Source of the DNA: Aquila chrysaetos chrysaetos
Lineage: Eukaryota > Chordata > Aves > Accipitriformes > Accipitridae
NCBI RefSeq assembly: GCF_900496995.4
Contig: NC_044004.1
Location: forward strand, 81,909,538 to 81,973,537
Length of the DNA stretch: 64,000 nt
Direction: 5' to 3'
Part shown: one piece after another, positions 49,134 through 61,100 of the stretch
Position numbering within the stretch: position 1 is the stretch's first letter
Layout of the letters: each line of letters starts with the position of its first letter
The notes under the pieces: generated by a model
Told to the model about the DNA's origin: nothing
Seen by the model: the letters and a program-made list of their open reading frames with translations, nothing else
Database searches by the model: none
Position numbers and translations under genes: made by a program

Positions 49134-52100
49134 GTAAGTGATTTTTAAGACTGTGTACAATTAAGTAGAAATACATTAAAAGACACTGTAGCTGCTCTAT
49201 TATTTAAACATTTTCTTACTGATTATTATTTCAACATCTTACACATTTAAAACAGGTATTATACACTCACCAAAAAATGAAAAAATCAAAAACGTGGCAA
49301 GATGGAATTCTGAGGATTAGAACTGGTGGAAATAAGGTGAACAACTCTGATTTAATATCATCTGCTATTGCTGGACTGTTAGCGGCAATCTAGTTGATCT
49401 GTGAAATAAAATTAGTTATTTCAAATTCTATTTTTTCATTGCAGGCTATCTTGTTTGATGATAAAGGACAATGTTTGGAGAGTATTTTTATAAAATCTCA
49501 GGTATATTTTTTTCAGTGTGTTTTTTATTTTTATGCTTGACTGTGGTTTGTGTTTCAGGAAGCATTTCAAACTTTTGTTTGGTAGCTAAGGTAGTACTTT
49601 CTCTTATTGTGGATATGGAAGACTGCTGCAATGCAAATAATGGAAAGCAAAAACAACTTTATTGATAAGTCTTTATGTTTTTCTGGAACCAGTGTAGAGG
49701 TTTTATGGAGTTTTATTCCTTTGGGGTAAAAGCAGTGTATTACAGTGATATATTAAACAAGCCTACTTTGAAGCTAAATGCTAATGCTTTCTCATATATG
49801 TATATTTTAATCTAAGTATTCATATGGCAGGCTGTGATATACTGGGTGTAAATTTCTGAAATTTTTATATACAAGTATTTACAAGACTATATTCAGAAGA
49901 CTCTTTCTTATATAGCACTACTATGTACACACTGGTGCTTTCTCTTTTCTAGGTGAATGTTGGAGATAATTTAGAAAGTGAACGATACTTGATCACAGTT
50001 GAAGCAGTAAAAGTTAATGAAAAATGTTTTGAAGATCAGCCAAGGAAAGCAGAAACGCCAGCAGTGGATAGAAATGGCGTAAAATCTGGTGTTCTACCTC
50101 CAAGACATCTGTCTGTTGGCTTGAAACGGAAGTTTACGGTATGTCTTTGTTTCAAAAGTTATGTCTGATGTTAACATCCATTTTAAAACACAAAAGGCAC
50201 ATCTTTTAATGAACGGTAAATATATAGATTATGTCTTCCTGGTTTTTTGGAACTGTAAGCCAGAATGTGTTACCTGTAGCTATTTTTTCCAGAGTCTACT
50301 AAATCTGTTTGGTTTAGCAGGATTGGTATTGCTAAGGCTGCAGTGAAAAAACGCAAGGCCTTGAGATTATGTCTATACACCTGTGGAATTGTCATGTGCT
50401 TCTTGATCAGAATATATTTTATGGAGCGTGCCCTGTTTTCAGTGTTTAATTACAAAACGTGAAGTTGATTTCTCAGTAGAATTAATTTACAATTTCTCCC
50501 GTAGGGTTTCCAAGGGCCACGGCAAGTTGAAAAGAAAATATCAACAATGGAAGATGGAGAAAACCCAACAATATTGCCTTTATCTAAGCATTGTCAGGGT
50601 ACTTTTCCATCCAAGTTTTATGTTACCTCTCCGTTATTTTCTACGATTTGCAAGAAGGATGCAGAAACAAATCTATCTGCAGACTTTCATGAAGATGTGC
50701 GTACGGATAATGATGGAGAACATACGTCTCTCTCGTCACTGCTTTCAGCTCCATTTCTTGGCAGATGTGAGGAGACAGAGAGGCAAAACTCTGATCGGTC
50801 CATTGTGAAGCCAGAATCTCCTCCAGTTACTGGGCACACCAAATCTAGTAGTCAGACAGCTGGTCACGGGGCAGTGTCATGCAACATCAGGAGCACAGCA
50901 CAGATAATAGCTCTTTTGGAGTCTAAACCAACACAAGGATGCAGAGATCAAACATCGTCTGAGGTCACAGAATGTCTTTTTAGGTCTCAGGCATCAGAAA
51001 ATGCAGATAGTTTATACAGACAAAAACCCTCAATCCTACCTGCTTTTTCAGGCAACCCTGCCAAAAGACTCATTCAAAATATTCAGCATCTGCCTTTTAC
51101 GAAGGGAACTGTAAATGATAAAAAAGAATGGAATGCTGAAATGCTTTTAAATTCAGCTGAACAACCTTGTGATAAAGAAGCCACAGGACAGAGACATGAC
51201 AAAAAGGCATATAATTTAAGTCAAGACTTACAAGATCCGTGCAATACAAATAGTTGCTTCCTACCTGAATCCACCCGAAGTAGAAGGAGTGACAGTCAGT
51301 TTGTCCCATCCTCAGGTGACGTTTCATGTTCAGTAAGTCCAATCACCTTCGAAAAAAATCTCTCCAGATACAGGGAGGATTCATCTGTGAAGTTGCAAAG
51401 TGAGCTTCAGCCAAGACAAAATTCAGAAAGAATACCTAGTGACCAGGAGCTCTCTGTGGACGTAACATTGACTAAAATTGGATTTGTAAAGGAGGAATTA
51501 AGTATGCATGGCAAAGACTGTGGTCCAGATGAACAGGTGATGGAGGTTAACTTTAATCTAATGGAGGCTTTTGATTTTAATGACACAGACAATGAAGACC
51601 TGTGTGAAAGAGATGTGAATAAGTTCACCGAAGGAGACATGCTTTCACAAAGTCCACGTTGCTTAAAGGGAGAAGATGTAGCACAAAATGCTGCATTGAG
51701 ACTTCATTCTTGCTGTGAAGTAGTGACGCACAGTAAAAACGAAGAAGTCAAATGTTCAACGTTTGACGGAGAAAATGGTGGAAATAACTGCACTGAGGGT
51801 ATACCATCTCAGCTTTGTGACAACGATGTTGGAGATACAGGGAGAACTGCAGAAGACTCTGCAAACCAGACCAGAATTGAAGTGGAACTTTTGGGTAATG
51901 GACACAATGTAAGAGAGACTAATGACAGTCAATTAAGTATTGAAGCCACAAACAATAAGAAGGATATTGATGGCTGTGCAGCGCATACCATTGATGGCAC
52001 ATCATGGATAAATAGCAAGCACTCTGATCTTTTGCCTGGTGACACAAATGTTAATGAATGTCCCCCTAAAACTAGTATGTTTGAGAAAACTGAAAGTATT

Positions 52101-55100
52101 TCATGTATTTCTACCAGCAGAATAATCTCTGCAATGGACAAAAGGACTGAAGAAGATGTACAGCTTGAATGCATTAAATCCCCAGATGTTGATTTAGAAC
52201 ACTTCTGGGGTACTAGGAGTGATGACATTAAACCAGGTAGTCCTTTGCTGGCTTTGTCACAAAAATCAGAGCCTAGCTATGGCTCATTCCAATATATCAC
52301 AGAAGGCCATCAAAAGGTATTTGGCATTTCACATAAGGAAGATACTCTCATTTCCAGAAATTCTATCTATCCTTTAAGAAATGGCCGTTTGTCTCTAGAG
52401 GAAACGGCAATAGGTAAAACCGAGTTTGAAAATGCAGAGAGCATAAATGCCTTTCATGAAGCCTGCAAAGGTGAAGGACTAGGAACAGATTGCCTCAAAT
52501 GCACAGCAATGGCTGAAAATTCATCAGACCTTCCTGATTTGGTAAAAAATATCGCTCTTCTAAGAGCTTTGACTCAACATAGTACACCATTAGAAAGCTT
52601 ACAAGAGATGGAGGAAAATAATAGTGTATTATATGAAGCAGAGACTTCTAAAGAGATATTTGAACCGCCTGTGAAAGATGAAGGTTAGGTCAGCTGCTAT
52701 TTTACAGTGAATTCTGTATGACTCTGCCTATTTGACTTATGTATTCTTATCTCTCCTGTTGGACAATTCATATTCAGAAACCATACTTGGGGAGTGATGT
52801 GTTATAAAGGTTCCCTCATGCAATTTTTAGTGTTTAAAGCAACAATGCAGGCTCCAAGTCTGTGTCTTTGTTTGCTTTAGTTCAGTTAAATCCTAACTGT
52901 GCAATTATTTGCGTGGGTAAGGTTTGCAAGCCCGGTAAATATTCAGATGTTTTCATGTAAAAAGAATACTATAACGGTAACTTATTATGGTTTTCCATCT
53001 CTTATAGCTATAAAACAGTTTACAGAAATGCCTTACTCAGAAAGTATACAGGCATCTTCCTGTTCATACTTTGATTCTTCTGGCCTTATGGTAACCAATT
53101 TTTTACTACATATATCTATCTGTACAAGATGAATTCATTTTCCACCAGGCTTCTTGAATAAAATTCTTGGTTTGTGAAACTATGGAAGTGGAGCTAGAAA
53201 TTGCTTAGAGGCATCAACTAAGAAGCTAATAGTAAACAGAAGATGTCCTCTTGCAGACCCTATTGCCAATGAATGTTCAGGAGGCCTAATGTATGACAAG
53301 AAACTTAATGCAAATTGTAGTATTTAGTTATGTTTAATGTCATTAGTATGTCTGGTACTTCTCCTTCCCTACCCCATCTTCTTGTACCATCTATTTTTTC
53401 TGTTCTTTCACTATGTTTTTTTGAATGCGTGGCTGTCCTAGGAATTTTAGCACTTGGGTTGAAATATACTTGCAGATCTGTTTGTGCTTTATGCTTCACG
53501 TTGATTTTTGTCCAATGCTATGGATAGTCTTTTTCTTTCAATCCATCCAAAGTGAAAGAAAGATTTTGGATTAAATTATTCTCTTTTTCCTGTCCCATTT
53601 GAAAAGCAAACCTAGTTTCTTATCCTATTAGGGATTGTTCTGGATTCTAAATAAAAAGGCTGTAATTTAAAATGCTTTCTCTTGTATAAATACAAGAAAT
53701 TTCTTAGCTTAACTTTTCACTTTAAATGGTTATTAAATTGTTGGAGTAATTAGCTTTTGATACTTGTTTTCTGCAGCCCAACTGTGTGGACAATTTATTA
53801 CAGAAAACAATAGCAGTGGCCCAAAGAGACCCTAGGACGCTTGACTGCCAACCAAAGGTACAATTTCTGTGGAACTGAAGTATAATGAATAGTGTTTCTT
53901 AACTTTCAAGTCAGTGGTTTGCTGTTTTCAATATATTACAAGAAGTCCTAATAAATATTTAACCAGTCTCATAATGGGCTTCTCATTGCTTTTTAGTACA
54001 TTTGTGTGTGGGAAGTTTTCCACTGAGAGTTTTAAACTCAAATTTTACAATACAAAAAGACTAAACATACTACATCAGGATATCGATTTTCTGTTGACAG
54101 ACTTGTGCAAAAACTTTATTGCTGCTGACTTGCAGGAGTGCAAGAGAAAGAGAAAAGCATAGATTTTTTTTTTTCCTCTTCTGCAGTTTCCAAAAGATTA
54201 TTTTTGTTGTGTGTAAGAAAAATACCTTTATTGACTGTAGATAGTTCCAGAACATTACTTATTTTCAGTTAATGATGATTCCAATATATTGCGTAGCCTG
54301 TTGTGTTTCAAGGGCACCAAGTAAAGGGATCAGCAGCTAGTGAGATAATGTTGAGAGCTCCCTGCTCACAGCTAGGATGGCAGCAGTACCAAAATAATAT
54401 GGAGTTTGCAGCCGAAAGATTTTTGTCACCCCTGTTTTCAAGGAAGTATGTCATTTCTGACTTCAGACAGGTAAAACATTTTTTCCAAAGTTATTCTTAC
54501 TAACCTTAGCGCAAGCAAGTATCCTGTAAATGTAGGATAAAAGAGGGCTCATTTTTAGAATGCTACAATCGTATCAAAATCACTAAGAACCGAATACAGT
54601 GCTTTGTGGTTAAAACTCTGCAGTTAGACAATTTTTTTTACTCATCTTTGTCATAGGACTATGCATTTGCAAGATGTAACTTTTTTTTTTTCCTCTGGTC
54701 AGTTTCACTTTGAAAAATGTACATGGTCATAATGTATAATAGTAAACAGAGAGAGATTTCTAGAGAAAAGTGGCAGAGGGCTTTTATAATGATTGTTTCC
54801 TGGTGTTAGCAGTATATATACATTCATCTCAACTGGATTTGAAATTTGGTATATAATTGTTAGAGAGTTCCAAAGCAAGGGTGAAAACTTTCTTGGATTA
54901 TGATGCTATTCCTCCTGGATGCAAAGAAACATGACATGCAGTGTTAAATAAAGAATTTTTTTCTAATGCAGTATATATTTCAGTATTTGATATTTCATTA
55001 TTTTACTTCCAGAACAGGCTAGAGATACTGAAGAATTATATCTAGAAATAAGATTTAGAAATAAGAGTCACACAAAGATAATACTTATATAGGCGATAAA

Positions 55101-58100
55101 CAGTTTAATTTCTAACAAGTTTTTTGTTTATACTTTTTTGGTGAAGTCTCCAGGCTCAAGAAGTCTTCATGAGGATGATATCAACTTTATCAGACAAGAA
55201 AAATTTCAAAAGAAGTCTAACATTATTAAAGAGTCAAGAATAGATCAGCCCTGTAAGTGAAAGTAAAAGTAGAATGGCAGTGATTGGCCTCAGAACAATT
55301 ATTCCCCATGACTTCTGTCCTTTGCCTATTTTTCCTAGTATCGGCAATGAATGTGTATTCTGAAGTTCCACCACAGACAATGTCAGGCTCACCTTCACGT
55401 TCTGATTTGAGACAAATGCAGTGGACTTCATGGGAACCTGACAAGGTGTGAATTGACTGTCGCTTCTAGATCTTTTTGGCTTTATTTCCTGTGTGTTCAT
55501 GGTAGCAATTTCTTATTTTTGAAACTCTTTTGTCTCAAGTCTGAGAGACGTTTCAATTGTTTAGAATGATGAGAGAGAAACAATAGTGACAAAAGAGCTA
55601 TAATTAAGGTTTTTTTTCCAGTCATTCACTTGACATGTTAATTCATCATCTGTAGATGATTTCGTCAGTAGAACTGACTTCCTCACTTGATCCAGACTCT
55701 ACAATTTCTCCAGCTTCAGGAAGTGAGGAAACTGTCAGAGACATACAGGAGCCCCTGATACACAGGATCTTGCCAAGTGAACCAGAACTTGCAGAAATTT
55801 TTTTCAGTAAGAAATTACAGTTTATAATTGCACTTTACAATAGTTTTGCTAGAAAATCTTTGAGGATTTTTGAAGCACAGTGAGTTGCACTATAAAAGGC
55901 AGTTACCCTGGGCACTGAAATATACTGAGATATGTCTGGGTAACTACAGAGTTTGATTTGTGTTTATCACACATTTTTCATAGGGGCGTGTGTTACTTTT
56001 TTAAAGCATGATTTTAAACAGTGTTTTCCAAATTGCTGAATTAGCCTTGAATTCCATGCCTTGCCCCCTGCCCCAATTATATTCTCCTGAAAGAGACTTC
56101 GGAAGAGTGATTTAGTTTTATAAAGAAAAATCAGCTTCTAGTTCGGGGGAAAAAACAGCTGTAACCTAAGCTTCTGATTCATACTAATGTTTTCATTTAT
56201 TTGCCTGCTTTTAGTTTTCTTCCATATTCAGCTGTCCTCTGACCCACTTCCAGTGGACACCTATCAATGACTGTCATTCCTTATTGATAGTGAATTTAGT
56301 CAAAAGGATGCTTGTGGTACTGGAAGCCTATTTATCCACATTGGTTAATGTTAATTTACACAGTTTTGTGGGTGATCTTTTTGGAAAAAGGAGCAAATGT
56401 TAAGCTGTTTGTTTTCCAGTTGGCAGTTGTGACTGACCTACCAAGAATATCAGATTAATGACCTCCAAAACACAATAATGCTTAAATAATTTCTACCAAA
56501 CACTTTCTTTTATACAAGTAGCATGCCTACAGAAATGTGTTCTGAATATAGGGATTTAAGTATTAAAAGAATCACAGTTGAAATCACTCATGACCTATGG
56601 AAATTTGGTGTGGTACTGCAGAGGCATGATACAAAGAGCTTTCGAATTAGAAGACAGGATGTAAAAGGAAGAACTTGAAATTCTTTGCTTGTCTTAGTTT
56701 TTTGTACCTCTGAAGTTAATGTGCCATCCCTAAGTGCTACAAGTTGCTTGTAAGATGTATTTGCCCTACAGCACGGGAGAAACCCAGCTATCCAGAGGAA
56801 GGCAACTTCTCAAGATTCAAACCGACAGTTAAAACACGAACTCCATTTGTCACTCTTCCTGCCACTGAGAAGATTTCTGACGCAGTTTATCCAACTGACA
56901 GAGAGCAGGTCCAGCGATCTTTTGGCTCTTCAGCAGTCCATTTAGGCAACAAGTCACCGGTATTTCCTATTAGTGCTTTTGGCCCTGAGGACAGAAATTA
57001 TGAAACCTCTGTGTTTGGAGAATATATGGAAGACAGAGAAAGGGAATCCGTACAACCAGTGTTCCCTAATGTGACTGCACAATATAGACAAAGCAAGTGG
57101 CTAAAATACCAAAACAGTGCTCAGTGTGACTTGATAACTCAAAACAGCGATGATGGGGAAGTGACTGATGACATCTGTGCTGAGGACATCCTTGGAATGC
57201 CGCTGGGTGACACAGGAGAGAGCAGTGCTGTGAATAAAAGTGCTCCCGGCTCCACACCTCTACTGACAGCAAAGAGCATGCTTGGTAAACGCTGTGCAAA
57301 TACCAGCAATCAAGATTTGATTTCAGAGAGGAAGTTACTTTCTCTGCACTTAAGTCAGACACCTTTGGCTGAAGCAACACAAAAGGTGTTAAGTCATCTG
57401 AGCTGCCACACTGTAACAGGAGACGGCCAGGTGTGTAACTGTTCAAGCAAATACAGTTATAAGTGACAGAAACACATTTTTCTGGACAAAGTAACTGCAT
57501 TTATCTGATTTCCTGCAAGATATTATCAGTGTGATTGGATGAAATGTTTCTACATACGTAGTAACACAAAAGAGTCTCAGCTACAGAACAGCAGCTGCTA
57601 ATGTATTTTTTTACGTGCCGTGACTAATCCTTTGTAAAGGTAATTCCTTGGCACACATAGTGCCAGATTTAGATTTTTAATCTGAATGTTGATGGCAGGA
57701 AGATGAAATGAAAGCTGTTGGGCTATTTTGTCACCTATAATTGGTAAGAACATGTTTTCAAGAAGTGTTTTTCTTAATTGTGAAATCAGCATTGTTTTAA
57801 TGAACACCCATATCTTGCTTCAAAGCATAGTCTCTGATTTTAAAGTATTTTGAATTTCCTCAGTTTTAATTGAGGAAAAGTAAGTTATGGCATTGAGTAA
57901 GCACCTAAAAAATTGGCACAGCTGTTTGTGACCAGTAGACTGTCTTAAACAAATGGAGTAAATTGGGAAAAAAACCAAACCAACCACAAGTCAAGTTTTA
58001 AGTCAAGAAATGCCTGTGTTTGAGAGTTATTGAAAATGTTAGATTTTCCTCTTTTTTTTTTGACACAAACTTAGTATGCTGTGTTTTCTAGTTCTTTACA

Positions 58101-61100
58101 ACTGTACAGTAAAATATTCATGTGAAATAGAGGTGGGGAAATAACTAGTGTATTTCATATACACACTGGTATACACATTGTGTGTGTTTTTATATATATA
58201 TAAAATCCATGTATATTGCATGTTAAAAAGCTTATGATAAGAGTTATCATTATGATGCCCACTGCAGCGTAGATGGAAGAATCTCCTCAGGACTAGCTGG
58301 GATGGCAGGCAAAGGGATAGCTTGTGGTGTGCACACTTTTATCCAAAGCTCTCTAGTCTGGTTCTTCCTTCCCTAACCTTGTACTACCTTTGCTATAGTT
58401 TCATCTGATGGATTTATTTCTGTGCAGAAATGGTGTTAAAAATGGGGTTTATGTGCTCCTTCCCATGTCTAGGGCTGAAAACATGATTCTGAATTACGTC
58501 ATTTACTCTAAAGCCTTTGAAAGTATTGTCTATGTTACTATAAATGCAGGCTGTTTGTCAAGGGGCAAATTTTAACTTCATGGTACATCCTAAATGGCAG
58601 TCCAAGCTCTATGCTATAGCTCCAGGTGTACTTAATTTTACTCCTATTGGCAGTCGGATTGTATACATGCTCCTGTACTTATGGATAACAAAGCCGGCAA
58701 ACATTTGTGGTGAAGGGGATTTGTATTTTGCTTTTAGAAAACTGATTCTTTATTGGCAGTCTTCATGTTCAAACTTCTGGTTGCAGAATGAGGCCCTGAA
58801 TTTTTTCTGTTTAGTTGTACTTAGTAATGAGACACAATATAGAAAAGCAAAAAAGGAAAAAGAGAAGAAAAATGGATAGGTTTTGGCTTATCTGTACAGT
58901 AGCCGTTTATCAGAATTTGTCTCATTTGGGGCTCTGCAAGTTTTAATGGTTTATTTTTCTTTTTTGTAGGACATAACAATTTCTGAGTTGTCTTTTCCTA
59001 ATGTGGATAAAGTAAAATACGCTAATCTTCCTAAAAGAAAGGTTTCCATACCAACTGTGTTTCAGTCGCATGTTCACTACAAACAGATCTTTAAAGCTGC
59101 TCTGACAGGTATGTCTAACACGATGGTATATAAAATGCTGTCATTATTAAACAGCATATTTCTGAAGCTTCACAAAGCAGGATGAGAAGGAGAGAGATAG
59201 TCAATGTCAGCTATTGGAACAACTGTGCGCATTTGGGTTTGGATATATATACTGAAATATGTTCAGTCTATACCCAAAATTGCAAAGGCAAACCAAAAGA
59301 CCAGTATGCTTCTGTTCAACTATGTAACCTTGTGCCTGTTTACCAGTCTTTAGATTCCTATCTAAGCCTTCCCCCCGCCCTCCCCCCCCCCCCTCCCCCC
59401 CCAGTTATTTAGTGTTTGGATTGTTTGCAGTCATATACTTAAATGTGATTTGAATGAAAGTAGGGCAGTTAGAACAAATTAATTGCATGTGCAATATGTG
59501 AATTTTGCAGGTCACGTGGTTTCTTTTAGGACGCAGATTAACTATTTTGATTTAGGTTTGGAATTGAAAGTTTCAAATGAAAATGTATTTGTTTGAATGT
59601 TCTGTACTTGTGTAATCATTTTAAGGCTGTACTAATTATTCTTTTATTCTCCTCTCTATGTCAAGAGCAATTAAACATAATGCTGTTTGACTTGTCACAA
59701 AGATTACACAATGCTCTTTCAAAAGTGGATATATCATTTCACACTTCATTAAAAGATGGGCAAAGTGAGAGCAAAGCAAGCTGCGTTCCACTCTGCAATC
59801 ACATGCAACCTGCTAAGCTTGTTACGGTTAAAAAAGAAGGCCAAAACAAGGTGCTGTTTATTCCTTATTTGTTTACAGTTTGGGGTGTTAGTTTGGCATA
59901 TAGAGACCATATTGTGTGAACAATTACAGATTGAAGTGATGTGTTATAGAGATCACTTTTAAGGTGAGTTGTAGTATCCACTAGTGTCCAGTGTTGTTGA
60001 TGTAATAGTTTTTTCCATACGGAAACAGTTTTATATATGTAGAGAGAAAGACTTGAATTTATAATTTTCCAGGTTATAAGGGATTTTTGTCAGGTATGAT
60101 TACACACACTGGTTTCAGGAGCTGAGAGTTTTGGGAGCACACTTGTGTTTTTCAGTGAAACACAGTGAAAACACAGGTGTTTATCTGATTATTTCTATAG
60201 CAGTGAGTACTGATCCATTGCTTTACTTTTTTTTTTTTTTAATTGTTTGTTTTAATGTGCTGACGGTCTTTTTTTTCTTTTCCTTCTTCCCCCCCCCCCC
60301 CCCCCCAGGGTCGTTTGTTCTATACCTGTGATGCCCCAAAAGCTGAGCAGTGTTCGTTTTTCAAGTGGATAGAAGATGTGAACCCCACACAGATAAAATC
60401 CAGACCTAGTGTAGTGCTTCATGATATAAAGAGTATTGGGACATACCTCAGAAGTCAAAAGATTTCTCTCTGTGAGGGATGCCAGCTTTTGGTGAGGTAT
60501 TCTGAAACGCTATGCACTTTTCACAAGTGCTATGTGAATTGCAGGATTATTTATAAATGTTCCAGTAGCTCGGGATTTCAGTAGGATTTAACAGACAGTT
60601 TCACTAAGTATGTTTAAAGAGGCTACAGTTCTGTGTAGAAATGTAAAAGCCACATTAGTGAAGGAATAGTATTCACAGCAATGGCATTTCAGATCTGCGT
60701 TCTTTTCAGCAAGAATCAACACTGCTTACCAGCAACTTGATAACTGCTTAATGAAATTCCTTATGATTGTTGCATTTGAATTACTGTTCATTTAATCTTG
60801 CGTAAGAGAATTAGATTTATTCTCTTGGTGATTCTAATTTTAATGTTAGAAGTTGTATCAAAGGCTATTCTGTGCTGCTTAACTGTAGGGGAAACAATTT
60901 AATTATGGCTGAATATGAAAGAAGTATTTTGCAGTCAAGATACGTGTATTTAAAACTTGGTAATGCAAGATGATGAACAACCACCAAGATCTGCGCTGTA
61001 TAATTTGGTCCAGTCTGTGGAGATTTCTTATTTTTGGTGGCGAATCCAAAATGTGCCAATTGTTTACATACTTTTTCTTAAAATTGCAATTTAACAGGAA

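Noticed and set aside
52686..52688. TAG at the end of the long ZGRF1 ORF as the gene's stop codon
   Set aside because: Phase and conserved downstream exons through the GRF finger require splicing at 52683. The TAG is used only if the intron is retained.
54269..54296. Alternative acceptor TTTTCAG at 54262-54268 for the ZGRF1 exon ending at 54470
   Set aside because: The phase needed to reach the conserved frame meets an immediate TAA; the weaker acceptor before 54297 keeps the frame.
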